A stretch of 64,000 nt of DNA from CADEDH01 sp041394285 (GCA_041394285.1 JAWKIL010000025.1:1-64000), one strand, 5' to 3'. Shown: positions 8,445 to 16,856, numbered from the stretch's first letter. The notes: generated by a model not told the origin, from the letters alone. A program made the numbers and translations.

Positions 8445-8966
8445 TCAGTACGGTGGCAGCGGGAACGACGGATCGATGGACGACAGCTCCACGCCCAGCG
8501 AGGCCAGGGTGGCCAGCGCCCGGGGCACCGCCGGGTGCAGGGCGTAGGGGCCGCCCAGTGACACCTCGGCCCGGATCGGGATCCCCAGCCCGCTGGCCTC
8601 GCACAGCAGCGAGATCACCAGATTGTCGCTGTGGCCGTCGGCCCACTTGGTGAGCGAGTTCAGCGTGAGGGGCGACACCAGCACCCGGCACGCCAGCGGC
8701 TCGAAGATCGGCACCAGCGGCCCCGGCATGGCCGACCGCAGGGGCCAGCCGGTGAGGGCCTCGATCTCGGCCGGGTCGAACCACTCGGCGGCGGTGGGGG
8801 TGGCGATCACGTGGACCCGGCGGCCGAGGGCCTGCTCGGCCCGGATGCGGTGGTCGGTGTCGACCGCCCGCCCGCCGGCGCACACCATGAGGAACGTGAC
8901 CCCGTTGTCGTCGAAGGTGAACGACGGCCCACCGGGAGCCCGCCTCGGATCGTCGCTGAACGGCAT
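8445..8966 (-). CDS. Flavoprotein of the HFCD (phosphopantothenoylcysteine decarboxylase-like) fold
   Basis: 173-residue protein. The core motifs VTFLMVCAGGRAVDT, VIATPTAAEWFD, RVLVSPLTLNSLTKWADG and HSDNLVISLLCEASG are typical of homo-oligomeric flavin-containing Cys decarboxylase-fold proteins, where FMN sits at the subunit interface. The PLTLNSLTKWA segment is conserved in actinobacterial flavoproteins annotated only as such. It lies nine bases downstream of the helicase stop on the same strand and may be co-transcribed with it, although the functions are not obviously linked. The reaction is not known. Confidence 0.75.
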   Translation of the reverse strand: MPFSDDPRRAPGGPSFTFDDNGVTFLMVCAGGRAVDTDHRIRAEQALGRRVHVIATPTAAEWFDPAEIEALTGWPLRSAMPGPLVPIFEPLACRVLVSPLTLNSLTKWADGHSDNLVISLLCEASGLGIPIRAEVSLGGPYALHPAVPRALATLASLGVELSSIDPSFPLPPY

Positions 8967-8975
8967 CGGGTGAGA

Positions 8976-11159
8976 CTAGGTGGTTGGCAGCCCCAGCCGC
9001 TCCCGCTCCAGGGCCACGATCCGCTGCTCGGTCGTACCCACCACACCGTCGGCCAGATCGTCGACCGCGGCCAGGTCGCTCACGTCGACCGCCTCGGGCG
9101 ACGCTTCCTTCATCTCGCTCTGCCGCACGTACTCGGCGAACAGGGCCGACTTGGTGGCCAGCACGGCCAGCATGCGCTCGTCGACCGAGCCCTCGGCCAG
9201 CAGCCGGTGCACCTCCACCGGCCGCACCTGGCCCATCCGGTGGCAGCGGGCGATGGCCTGTTCCTCCACGGTGGGCTTCCACTGGGGTTCGGTGAGGATC
9301 ACCACCGACGCCGCCTGGATGTTCAGCCCCACCCCACCGGCCTCGATCTGGCTCACCAGCACCACGGGCTCGGGAGCGGCGGTGAACGCGTCGACCAGGG
9401 CCTGGCGCTCGTCGGGGGCCACGTCGCCGGTCAGGGGGCCCACGGCCAGCGGGCCCAGCTCGGCGCAGACCCGGTCGATCACGTCACGGAAGAAGGAGAA
9501 CACCACCACCTTGCGGTTGTTGGCCATCGCCTCGTCCACGATCTCCCGCAGCCGCACCAGCTTGGGCGACTCCTCCGGCCGCTCGGTGAGGAAGGCCGCC
9601 CGGCGCATGGCCATGAAGCTGCCGGCGGCCACCGCACGGCGGTAGACGCCGGCCACCGGCCCGTCGAGGCGCACCCAGTCGGCGATCTCGATCCGGGGCG
9701 GCAGCTCGGCCAGCACGTCGGCCTGGTTGCGGCGCAGGTAGACGGGAGCCACGGCCCGGCGGAAGGCGTCGGCCCCGGCCACGGCGTCCGTGCCGTCGAT
9801 GGCCTCGGCCAGGTCGGGCCTGACGTGGCCCACCAGCACCCGGAACTCGTCGACCCGGTTCTCCATCGGGGTGCCGGTGAGCAGGAGCCGGTGACCGGCC
9901 CGGGTCAGCCAGGTCCGCACCGCCCGGGTGCGCTGGGCCTCGGGGTTCTTGGCGAAGTGGGCTTCGTCCACCACCATGGCCGACAGCTCCAAGGGCGGCG
10001 GGGGCAGGAGCCGGAGGGTGTCGAACGTGGTGAGGGCGATGCCGCCCCCGGTCGCCCACCGGTCGAGGTCGTCGTGGCGATCGGTTCCGTGGAGGCGAAC
10101 CACCCGGTCGAGCTCGGTATGGCGCCGTATCTCGTGCTCCCAGTTGGCCAGCACGCTGGCCGGGCACACGACGGCGAAGTGGGTGGCGCCGCCCGACCGC
10201 AGGTGGCACAGCACGGCCAGCGCCTCCAGCGTCTTGCCCAGGCCCATGTCGTCGCCCAGGATCGTGCGCCGTTGGACCAGGGCGAAGCGGGCGCCGAAGG
10301 ACTGATAACCCCGGAGCGAGGTGACCAGCAGCGCCGTGTCCAGCTCCAGCCGCTCGATCTCGGCAACGATCTCGGCCGGGGCGAACCCCTGGATGGCCAC
10401 CTCGTCGGGCCCCAGGCCGGTGGCGTCGGCCAGCAGCCCGTTGTAGTGGACGGGCCGGGCAAGATAGTCGTCCCACGGGTCGGCCGGCTCCCACCGGGGA
10501 TCGGCGAGGCGGGCCATGGCCGCCGCCGCCCGGGCCTCCAGGTCCACCGTGGCCGGGGCGGCCAGGTGCAGGCGCAACCGGCTGAGCGCCGCTTCCGACT
10601 CGTCGCGCCGGTGGCGGCCGGCGAACAGCCGGCGCAGCCGGGTGGTGGCCAGGCGGGCCGCGGCGCTCTCTGCCGGCAGGGTGGCCGCCGCCCACTCCAG
10701 CCCGGTCCGCAGGGGCTCGACCACCTGGCCGGCCAAGTCGAGGTGGCGCAGGGCCACCAGCAGGTCGGTGTGTTCCGGAGGCCGGGACTCCACGTCGAGG
10801 CGGGCCCGGGTGGCCCGCTGCACGGCCTGGCGCACCTGCTGGGCCGCCGCCACCAGCTGGGCCGCGCTCTGGGGGCCGATGCCGTCGATCCGGTCGAGGT
10901 CGGCCGGTGCCGCCGTAGCCACCTGGGCCACCGTGCGGAACCCGGCCACCTCCAGGGGGGCCAGCCGGATCCGGTCGCCGGTGGCCTCCCGGAGGGCGTC
11001 GAGGTCCAGGGTCGCCAGGGTGGCCGCCACCGCCTGGTGGCGGGCCAGGTCATGGAGCCGGGCCACCTCGCTGCGGGCCCGGCTCTGCTCGTCGAGCAGC
11101 GCCCGGCTGTCGGCGGCCAGCCGCTCAGACCGCAGCACGATGTCGGACGGCTCGCTCAC
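8976..11159 (-). CDS. SNF2-family DEAD/DEAH-box ATPase with N-terminal helix-hairpin-helix
   Basis: 727-residue DNA translocase of the SWI2/SNF2 group. An N-terminal alpha-helical region contains a helix-hairpin-helix motif (LDRIDGIGPQSAAQLV, about residues 88-104) likely to bind DNA. The ATPase core has motif I (DDMGLGKTLEAL), motif II DEAH (VVDEAHFAKN), motif III (LLTGTPMENR), and in the second RecA domain motif V (EAGGVGLNIQAAS) and motif VI (QAIARCHRMGQVRPV). All ATPase motifs look intact. Starts at GTG 11159. No methyltransferase or nuclease partner is nearby, so it is not part of a recognisable defence cassette. A role in transcription or repair is the general expectation. Confidence 0.9.
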   Translation of the reverse strand: MSEPSDIVLRSERLAADSRALLDEQSRARSEVARLHDLARHQAVAATLATLDLDALREATGDRIRLAPLEVAGFRTVAQVATAAPADLDRIDGIGPQSAAQLVAAAQQVRQAVQRATRARLDVESRPPEHTDLLVALRHLDLAGQVVEPLRTGLEWAAATLPAESAAARLATTRLRRLFAGRHRRDESEAALSRLRLHLAAPATVDLEARAAAAMARLADPRWEPADPWDDYLARPVHYNGLLADATGLGPDEVAIQGFAPAEIVAEIERLELDTALLVTSLRGYQSFGARFALVQRRTILGDDMGLGKTLEALAVLCHLRSGGATHFAVVCPASVLANWEHEIRRHTELDRVVRLHGTDRHDDLDRWATGGGIALTTFDTLRLLPPPPLELSAMVVDEAHFAKNPEAQRTRAVRTWLTRAGHRLLLTGTPMENRVDEFRVLVGHVRPDLAEAIDGTDAVAGADAFRRAVAPVYLRRNQADVLAELPPRIEIADWVRLDGPVAGVYRRAVAAGSFMAMRRAAFLTERPEESPKLVRLREIVDEAMANNRKVVVFSFFRDVIDRVCAELGPLAVGPLTGDVAPDERQALVDAFTAAPEPVVLVSQIEAGGVGLNIQAASVVILTEPQWKPTVEEQAIARCHRMGQVRPVEVHRLLAEGSVDERMLAVLATKSALFAEYVRQSEMKEASPEAVDVSDLAAVDDLADGVVGTTEQRIVALERERLGLPTT

Positions 11160-11189
11160 GGCCGTCCATACTGCCGGCTCGGCCCGGCG

Positions 11190-11600
11190 TCAGCTCTTGA
11201 CCATGCCGAAGATCTTGGCCGCCTTGAACGAGTCGACGTACTCGTCGAGCTGGCCGATCTTGCCGTCACGGCAGGTGTACACCCAGACGTAGTCGTTCTC
11301 GTAGGGGACGCCCTTGGTGGTGGTGGCGGTCAGCCGCTGGAGGGCAACGGCGGTGTCGCCCTCCACGATCAGCTTGTGGACGTCCCGCTTGAGCGTCGAC
11401 AGGTCGAAGATCCGGCCGACGGCGCCGCCGGTGAGGGCCTTCACGACCGTCTCCCGGCCGGTGAAGGGCCCGATGCCCATCGAGGGCGGCGGCTGCCAGG
11501 TGGCGTCGTCGGCGAGCAGGGTGTCGATGGTGGCCGCGTCGTTGGCGGCCCGGGCGTCGAGGAAGCGCTGCACCAGCGCCCGCGTGGCTTCGGTTTCCAT
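11190..11600 (-). CDS. SnoaL-like/NTF2-fold protein (limonene-epoxide hydrolase-like)
   Basis: 136-residue single-domain protein with the cone-shaped SnoaL/NTF2 pattern: an N-terminal helix with FLDARAANDAATIDTLLADDATWQ, a middle FTGRETVVKAL block and the C-terminal GKIGQLDEYVDSFKAAKIF. Relatives are limonene-1,2-epoxide hydrolases, ketosteroid isomerases or non-enzymatic ligand binders. The characteristic epoxide hydrolase Asp-Arg-Asp set cannot be assigned with certainty. ATG 11600 is used; a TTG lies one codon upstream. Minus strand, 30 bases after the helicase start, divergent from the sulfur operon. Confidence 0.65.
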   Translation of the reverse strand: METEATRALVQRFLDARAANDAATIDTLLADDATWQPPPSMGIGPFTGRETVVKALTGGAVGRIFDLSTLKRDVHKLIVEGDTAVALQRLTATTTKGVPYENDYVWVYTCRDGKIGQLDEYVDSFKAAKIFGMVKS

Positions 11601-11629
11601 CAACCGGTTCTAGCCCATCACTCAAGCAC

Positions 11630-11666
11630 CGGACATTTTTCGTCGATGGAATATTGTACGGACATT
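11630..11666. repeat. Direct repeat CGGACATT, 29 bases apart
   Basis: The octamer CGGACATT occurs at 11630-11637 and 11659-11666 in an unusually AT-rich patch upstream of the persulfide dioxygenase gene. The second copy overlaps the -35 region of the promoter proposed at 11654-11682, a sensible place for a sulfide- or persulfide-responsive repressor. No regulator gene is adjacent. Confidence 0.35.
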
Positions 11667-11682
11667 CGGTTGTTGGTAGCAT
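11654..11682 (+). promoter_or_regulatory. Sigma-70-type promoter of the sulfur operon
   Basis: A -35 box TTGTAC (11654-11659) and a -10 box TAGCAT (11677-11682) are separated by exactly 17 bases, in the only AT-rich stretch near the gene. Transcription would begin near 11690, giving a 5' leader of about 40 bases that contains AAGGAG before GTG 11731. Confidence 0.6.
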
Positions 11683-11730
11683 CAAGTCAGTGGCCAGGGC
11701 GACGCCCGGGTCGGAGCAAGGAGCAGCAAC

Positions 11731-13137
11731 GTGTTCTTCCGCCAGTACTACCTCGGATGCCTGTCCCACGCGAGCTACCTGATCGGCGACACCACCACCG
11801 GCCAGGCCGTGGTCGTCGATCCCCAGCGTGACGTGGGCGAGTACCTGGCCGATGCCGAGGCCAACGGCCTCCGGATCGTCAAGGTCCTGGAAACCCACTT
11901 CCACGCCGACTTCCTCTCCGGCCACCTCGAGCTGGCCAGCCGCACCGGGGCCGCCATCGGCTACGGGGCCGCGGCCGAGGGGCGGGCCGAGTTCCCGATC
12001 GAGACCTTCGCCGACGGTGACCGCGTCAGCCTGGGCCAGGTGGAGCTGATGGTGCGGGAGACCCCGGGGCACACCCCCGAGTCGATCAGCATCGTGATCT
12101 ACCCCGACGGGGTCGACGGCGCCCCCTACGGCGTCCTCACCGGCGACACCCTGTTCATCGGCGACGTGGGCCGGCCCGATCTGCTGGCCTCCTTCGGCGT
12201 CACCGCCGAGGAGCTGGGCCGCATGCTCTACCACTCCCTGCACGAGAAGCTGATGACGCTGCCCGACGAGACCAAGGTGTTCCCCGCCCACGGCGCCGGA
12301 TCGGCCTGCGGCAAGAACCTGTCGAGCGAGACGGTGTCCACCATCGGCGAGCAGCGCCGCACCAACTACGCCCTGGCCCCCATGACCGAAGACGAGTTCG
12401 TGGCCGTGGTCACCGAGGGCCAGCCGGTGGCGCCCCTCTACTTCCCCTTCGCCGCCGTGCTGAACCGCAAGGAGCGGGAGCTGCTGCACGACGATGAGCG
12501 GGTGCCCACGCTCACCATCGACGAGGTGCTGACCCATCAGCACGGCGGCGCAGTGGTGATCGACGCCCGGGACGACGCCGCCTTCGCCACCGCCCATCTC
12601 CGGGGTTCGGTGAACGTGGGCCTCGGCGGCCGTTTCGCCGAGTACGCCGGCGAGGTGATGAAGCCCGAGACGCCGATCGTGCTGGCGACGCCCCCGGGGC
12701 ACGAGATGGAGGCCAAGATCCGCCTGGCCCGCATCGGGTTCGACAACGTGGTCGGCGCCCTCGACGATCCCACCGAGGCCTTCGTCACCCGCCCCGAGCT
12801 GGTGGAGCCGGCGTCCCGGCTGTCGGTCGAGGCCCTGCGGGACCGGATGGCCTCGGTGCCGAACCTGGTGCTGCTCGACGTGCGCAACCCGGGCGAGGTG
12901 GCCCTCGGCATGCTGCCCGGTGCCGTCCACATCAGCCTCCCGGCCCTGCTCAACCGGCTCGACGAGCTCGATCCGGCCATGCCCACCGTCGTCTACTGCG
13001 CCGGCGGCTACCGCTCGTCGATCGCCGCCAGCATGCTGCGGTCGCACGGGTTCGCCGACGTGAGCGACCTGCTCGGTGGTTACACGGCCTGGTTGGCGGC
13101 CCAATCCCCCGACGCCATGTCGGGCGCCGGGGCCTGA
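11731..13137 (+). CDS. MBL-fold persulfide dioxygenase fused to two rhodanese domains
   Basis: 468-residue cytoplasmic protein. The N-terminal metallo-beta-lactamase domain carries THFHADFLSGH (His56, His58, Asp60) and later GHTPES and FPAHGAG, the ETHE1-like set that binds one iron and oxidises glutathione or other persulfide to sulfite. Two rhodanese domains follow. The first (around residues 270-340, VVIDARDDAAFATAHLRG) has no loop cysteine and is probably inactive; the second has the active-site loop YCAGGYRSS. Start GTG 11731 has AAGGAG upstream. The TauE/SafE exporter and a rhodanese lipoprotein follow directly, so the operon would oxidise sulfane sulfur, export sulfite or a related anion, and handle sulfur outside the membrane. 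Confidence 0.92.
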   Translation: MFFRQYYLGCLSHASYLIGDTTTGQAVVVDPQRDVGEYLADAEANGLRIVKVLETHFHADFLSGHLELASRTGAAIGYGAAAEGRAEFPIETFADGDRVSLGQVELMVRETPGHTPESISIVIYPDGVDGAPYGVLTGDTLFIGDVGRPDLLASFGVTAEELGRMLYHSLHEKLMTLPDETKVFPAHGAGSACGKNLSSETVSTIGEQRRTNYALAPMTEDEFVAVVTEGQPVAPLYFPFAAVLNRKERELLHDDERVPTLTIDEVLTHQHGGAVVIDARDDAAFATAHLRGSVNVGLGGRFAEYAGEVMKPETPIVLATPPGHEMEAKIRLARIGFDNVVGALDDPTEAFVTRPELVEPASRLSVEALRDRMASVPNLVLLDVRNPGEVALGMLPGAVHISLPALLNRLDELDPAMPTVVYCAGGYRSSIAASMLRSHGFADVSDLLGGYTAWLAAQSPDAMSGAGA

Positions 13138-13150
13138 GGCGGGGTCGGGC

Positions 13151-14020
13151 ATGCGCAGCCTGTTCGCTTCACCCCTGGGGTTCCTGATCGGCCTGTCGCT
13201 CGGCGCGCTGGGCGGCGGCGGCTCCATCCTGGCCGTCCCCGCCCTCGTGTACGCCGCCGGTCAGACCCCCAAGCACGCCACCACCACCTCGCTCGTGCTG
13301 GTGTCGGTGACGTCGGTCATCGGGATCCTGCCCCACTGGAAGGCCGGCCGGGTCCGGTTCGCCTCGGGCACGATCTTCGGTCTGGCCGGGGTGGGCGGCT
13401 CGCTGCTCGGTTCCCACTGGAACAAGGCGGTCAACCCCGACGCTCTCCTGCTCGCCTTCGCCGGCGTGATGCTGGTGGCGGCGGCGGCAATGTGGCGCCG
13501 GACCCGGGCGACGGTCCGGCCCACGGCCGCCGGAGCGGGAACCGGAGTCACCCTCAACTCGCTGGGGGCGGCGGCGTCGGCCGTCGACCCCCTCGATGTG
13601 CTCCCCGATGACGGCCCGGCAGCGGGTCCCCGTCGTCGGATCGACGCCGTCACCGTGGCCAAGGTGCTGGTGGCGGGCACGATCGTCGGTCTCCTCACCG
13701 GGTTCTTCGGCGTGGGCGGCGGGTTCGTGATCGTGCCGGCGCTGGTGCTGGCCCTCGACTTCGACATGCCCGAGGCGATCGGCACGTCGCTACTGGTGAT
13801 CACGGTCAACTCGGCGGTGGCTCTGGCCACCCGCCTGCAGTCGGGCTCCATCGAATGGGGCACCGTCGTCCCCTTCACCATCGCCAGCCTCATCGGCGTG
13901 GTGGTGGGCACCCGGCTGGCCGCCACCCGAAACCCCCGCTCCCTCCAGCAGTGGTTCGTCGGCCTCCTGGTGCTCGTGGCCATCTACACCGCCGTCCGCT
14001 CCGGCCTGGCCCTGGCGTAG
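13151..14020 (+). CDS. TauE/SafE family sulfite/organosulfonate exporter
   Basis: 289-residue multi-pass inner-membrane protein with the two-repeat TauE/SafE architecture. The first half starts GFLIGLSLGALGGGGSILAVPALVY and the second half repeats the pattern as TIVGLLTGFFGVGGGFVIVPALV, the glycine-rich signatures of this family. A hydrophilic linker (about residues 125-170) joins the halves. ATG 13151 is used; it lies 13 bases after the dioxygenase stop, and the longer frame would overlap that gene. Context suggests export of sulfite made by the dioxygenase. Confidence 0.9.
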   Translation: MRSLFASPLGFLIGLSLGALGGGGSILAVPALVYAAGQTPKHATTTSLVLVSVTSVIGILPHWKAGRVRFASGTIFGLAGVGGSLLGSHWNKAVNPDALLLAFAGVMLVAAAAMWRRTRATVRPTAAGAGTGVTLNSLGAAASAVDPLDVLPDDGPAAGPRRRIDAVTVAKVLVAGTIVGLLTGFFGVGGGFVIVPALVLALDFDMPEAIGTSLLVITVNSAVALATRLQSGSIEWGTVVPFTIASLIGVVVGTRLAATRNPRSLQQWFVGLLVLVAIYTAVRSGLALA

Positions 14021-14024
14021 CGAG

Positions 14025-14495
14025 ATGGCCCACCGCATCCGCATCACCGCATCCTCGCTCACCCTCGGCGCCGTGCTGACGGCCGCCGCCGGGTGCGGCG
14101 GATCCACAGTGGCCGACGGCGCCCCGAGCGCCTCGGCCGTCGACGCCGCGGGGGCGTCGGCGGCCGATGGCATCCGGGTGGTCCCGGTGTCCGAAGCCCG
14201 CCGGATACAGGAGAGTCCGCCGGCGGGCCTGGTGGTGCTCGACGTCCGCACGCCCGAGGAATTCGCCCAGAGCCACCTCGACGGGGCCACTTCGATCGAC
14301 TTCTACGCCCCCGACTTCGCCGATCAGGTGGCCGCCCTCGACCGCGACGTGCCCTACCTGCTCTATTGCCACTCCGGCAACCGGAGCAGCCAGGCCCGGG
14401 CGATCATGGAGGACCTGGGGTTCACCGACGTGGCCGATGTCGACGGCGGCATCGCCGCCTGGGTCGACGCCGGCCTCCCCGTCGTCACGCCCTGA
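14025..14495 (+). CDS. Rhodanese-domain lipoprotein
   Basis: 156-residue exported protein. The N-terminus is a lipoprotein signal (basic start, hydrophobic stretch, TAAAGC lipobox), so the mature protein should be anchored outside the membrane. A single rhodanese domain follows, with LDVRTPEEFAQSHLDGA and the active loop YCHSGNRSS containing the persulfide-forming Cys. Four bases separate it from the exporter stop, so it is the third gene of the sulfur operon. It could transfer or trap sulfane sulfur at the cell surface. Confidence 0.9.
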   Translation: MAHRIRITASSLTLGAVLTAAAGCGGSTVADGAPSASAVDAAGASAADGIRVVPVSEARRIQESPPAGLVVLDVRTPEEFAQSHLDGATSIDFYAPDFADQVAALDRDVPYLLYCHSGNRSSQARAIMEDLGFTDVADVDGGIAAWVDAGLPVVTP

Positions 14496-14497
14496 GC

Positions 14498-14518
14498 CCG
14501 GGCGGGGGTTCCGCCCGG
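14498..14518. terminator. Hairpin between convergent genes
   Basis: Perfect 8-base inverted repeat CCGGGCGG / CCGCCCGG (14498-14505 and 14511-14518) with a five-base loop, two bases after the lipoprotein stop and facing the convergent gene ending at 14559. No T-run. Confidence 0.55.
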
Positions 14519-14558
14519 TCCCGCCCCGGTCCCGGTTCGTCGGCAGGCCGCCGGTCGG

Positions 14559-15836
14559 TCAGCAGCCGCCCCCGGGCGGGCGGGGCACCGAGGGGTCGAC
14601 CACCTCGAGATGGACATGGGGCCAGGCCGTGGCGGCCACGGTCAGCCCGTCGATCTGCGAGGTGAACGGGAACTTGTTGGCCCGACCGGCGATCTTGTCG
14701 CCGGCCGTGATCCGCTGGCCGGCCTTCACCGTCAGGTCCCGCAGGTGCAGAACCTTCACCTCCAGCTCGGGTCGGGCATCGGGCGCGATCACCACGTAGC
14801 TGTCGCTGTACCTGCAGTAGAGGGTGTAGGGCCCGGCCCGCTTGATCGTCCCGGTGACGGGTGCGGTGATCCTGGTCGACGGCTCCACCGCCACGTCCAG
14901 CGCGCTCCGCCCGTTGGTGCCCCGCTCCCGGGAGCCCATCGTGGAGATCCGCACCGGCGCCGGGGCGGCGGCCGTCATCTCCTGGGCGCCCGGGTGGCTC
15001 GACTGGTGGAAGCCGGCCCGCTCGATGACCTGGGCCGGGGCGGCCAAGCTGAGCCCGGCCACCGTCACCAGAGCCGGCGGCGACGACGCCGTGAGCACGT
15101 CGACGCCCCGCCCGGTGGCCCGGCCGTCGGCGGTGAGACAGCTGCGGGGGTGCACGCCGTCGGACGGGTAGGGGTGGCGGGCCGTCAGCTCGCCCGACAG
15201 CGACACGTACAGCACCACGCCACCCCGGCTCAGCCGGCCCGAGGCCACCTCGCTACGCCAGTAGGCGGTGCCGTCGGGGTCCCCGGCCCGGCCCAGCACG
15301 TTGGCGTAGATCTGGTCGACGAAGGCCGCGGTGTCGAGCGGGCCGTAGCGGGCGGTGAACTCGGGGCCGGCGGCGAAGCTGTCGGCGATCGTGGTGAGCG
15401 GGGCGCAGCGGTCGCGCTGGGTGATCCAGTAGAGGGCGCCGTCGGGGTCCGGGGAACGGCCGAAGAACGCCCAGTACAGGCGGAACAGGCGGGCGTGGTC
15501 GTCGGTCAGCTCGGGGTTCGCCGCGATCTGCTCGAAGGTCTGGGTGGTGGCCGCCGGGGCGGTGGGTGTCGCCGTCGCCGACGCTGTCACCGTCGCCGCT
15601 CCGGCCGGCGCCGGCGATCCGACCAGCAACCCGGCCAGCGTCACCACGAGCAGCAGCACCGCCCCCGCCGTCCTACGCCTCTTGTCACCCCCGCCGTCAC
15701 CGGCGGCGCGCCGGGTGAAAAGTCTGCGGCGGGTCGGCCCTACCGCGACCTTGTCATCCACGGCGTCACGGTCGGCGTCCTGGGTGAAAAGTGTGCGGCG
15801 GGTCCGGGCGGCGGCGGGAACGACGACCTCGGCCAT
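14559..15836 (-). CDS. Exported DUF4214 protein with degenerate LytM/M23 peptidase domain
   Basis: 425 residues if translation starts at ATG 15836. A basic N-terminal extension of about 55 residues precedes a hydrophobic signal segment (AGAVLLLVVTLAGLLVG) ending in an Ala-rich cleavage region. Next come two DUF4214-type modules (LYWAFFGRSPDPDGALYWI and IYANVLGRAGDPDGTAYW), known from cell-surface and matrix proteins, then a C-terminal LytM-like fold ending with HVHLEVVDP. In active M23 peptidases a His stands four residues before the Asp of the first motif; here the text is GRSALDVAV, so that His is missing and the domain may be a non-catalytic binder or activator. The N-terminal extension contains an in-frame DNA duplication. 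The start is uncertain; a later GTG is possible. Confidence 0.75.
   Translation of the reverse strand: MAEVVVPAAARTRRTLFTQDADRDAVDDKVAVGPTRRRLFTRRAAGDGGGDKRRRTAGAVLLLVVTLAGLLVGSPAPAGAATVTASATATPTAPAATTQTFEQIAANPELTDDHARLFRLYWAFFGRSPDPDGALYWITQRDRCAPLTTIADSFAAGPEFTARYGPLDTAAFVDQIYANVLGRAGDPDGTAYWRSEVASGRLSRGGVVLYVSLSGELTARHPYPSDGVHPRSCLTADGRATGRGVDVLTASSPPALVTVAGLSLAAPAQVIERAGFHQSSHPGAQEMTAAAPAPVRISTMGSRERGTNGRSALDVAVEPSTRITAPVTGTIKRAGPYTLYCRYSDSYVVIAPDARPELEVKVLHLRDLTVKAGQRITAGDKIAGRANKFPFTSQIDGLTVAATAWPHVHLEVVDPSVPRPPGGGC
15713..15804. repeat. In-frame 23-base duplication (69-base period)
   Basis: The 23-base segment starting GGGTGAAAAGT at 15713-15735 recurs at 15782-15804 with one mismatch. 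The 69-base spacing equals 23 codons, so both encode a TRRxLFT motif in the N-terminal extension of the DUF4214 protein. Confidence 0.75.
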
Positions 15837-15889
15837 GGGTCCATCGTGGCACGGCCCGCCCTCGGGGCCACGGCGGGGCGGTGTTCGAC

Positions 15890-16831
15890 TCAGCCCGACA
15901 GGTGGGCGGCCAACGCCTCCCGGGTGGCGGTGGCCGCCTCGGGGGTGTGGGCGGCGATCCCGATCCGCAGGTCGGTGGCGCCGGCCGCGCCGTAGGCGGC
16001 CAGGCCCTCCAGGACCTGGTCCCAGCTCCCGATCAGGTGCAGGTCGGCCGGGGCGGCCAAACCCTCCATGGCGATCACCTGGGCGTAGGACGGGATGGCG
16101 GCGTAGAAGGCCGAGATCTGCTCGGCCAGGCGGTAGGCGCCGGCGCGGTCGTCGGTCACGCAGATGCGGACCAGGGCCATGATCCGGGGCTCGGGCCGTC
16201 CCGCCTGCTCCGCCGCCTCCCGGATGGCGGGGGCCACGTAGGAGGCGATGGTCTTCGGGCCGCACTGGCCGAGCGAGGTGCCAGCGGTGCGGGCCCCGGC
16301 CAGGGCCAGCATCTTGGGGCCGAGGGCGGCGATCAGGATCGGGGTGTCGGGGGCGTCGATCCCCAGCTCCACCCGGGCCGTGATCTGTCGGCCCTCCACC
16401 GCGGCGGGCTCGCCGGCCAGCAGGGGGACCAGGGCGTCGAGGAACTCGCGGGTGTAGCCGAGCGGGTTGTCCCAGCCGGTGCCGAACCGCTCGGCCACCA
16501 CCCCGGCCGACGAGGCCCCCACGCCGAAGGTGAACCGACCCCCGAGCGCACTCTGGGCCGAGCGGACGAGCTGGCCCAGGGCGATCGGGTGGCGACCGTA
16601 GAGGGGCGTCACCGAGGTGCCGACCTCGGCGAGGTTGGGCACGTCGGCGGCCACGGAGGCGGCCGCCAGCACCGGGTCCACCCCGTTGGCATGCGAGATC
16701 CACAGCCCGTCGAACCCGGCGGCATCGGCCCACCGGGCCGCCTCCCGGGCCTCGGCCACCGAGCGCAGGTCCGTGCCCGCCCCGAAACCCCATCGCATCC
16801 CGAACCGATCGCCACCAGCACCATTGGTCAT
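15890..16831 (-). CDS. LLM-class F420-dependent oxidoreductase
   Basis: 313-residue luciferase-like TIM-barrel enzyme, expected to use F420 (or FMN) for hydride transfer. Indicative segments are the N-terminal WGFGAGTD, FDGLWISHANGVDPV, the GTSVTPLYGRHPIALGQL block, and GRFTFGVGASSAGVVAERFG, typical of the actinobacterial F420 group. Starts at ATG 16831; a TAGGGT motif eight bases upstream suggests a leaderless mRNA. Lies 53 bases upstream of the DUF4214 gene on the same strand, but the functions are unrelated. Substrate unknown. Confidence 0.88.
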   Translation of the reverse strand: MTNGAGGDRFGMRWGFGAGTDLRSVAEAREAARWADAAGFDGLWISHANGVDPVLAAASVAADVPNLAEVGTSVTPLYGRHPIALGQLVRSAQSALGGRFTFGVGASSAGVVAERFGTGWDNPLGYTREFLDALVPLLAGEPAAVEGRQITARVELGIDAPDTPILIAALGPKMLALAGARTAGTSLGQCGPKTIASYVAPAIREAAEQAGRPEPRIMALVRICVTDDRAGAYRLAEQISAFYAAIPSYAQVIAMEGLAAPADLHLIGSWDQVLEGLAAYGAAGATDLRIGIAAHTPEAATATREALAAHLSG

Positions 16832-16839
16832 GGCCTCGC

Positions 16840-16845
16840 ACCCTA
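16840..16845 (-). promoter_or_regulatory. -10 motif TAGGGT, leaderless start of LLM gene
   Basis: On the minus strand TAGGGT lies eight bases before ATG 16831, with no Shine-Dalgarno between, matching a -10 box that places the first transcribed base at or next to the start codon. Confidence 0.45.
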
Positions 16846-16856
16846 GACCCTACTCT

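Noticed and set aside
8976..11159. SNF2 helicase as part of a DISARM or BREX-like defence system
   Set aside because: No methyltransferase, phospholipase, DUF1998 or nuclease gene beside it; neighbours are a flavoprotein and a SnoaL-like protein.
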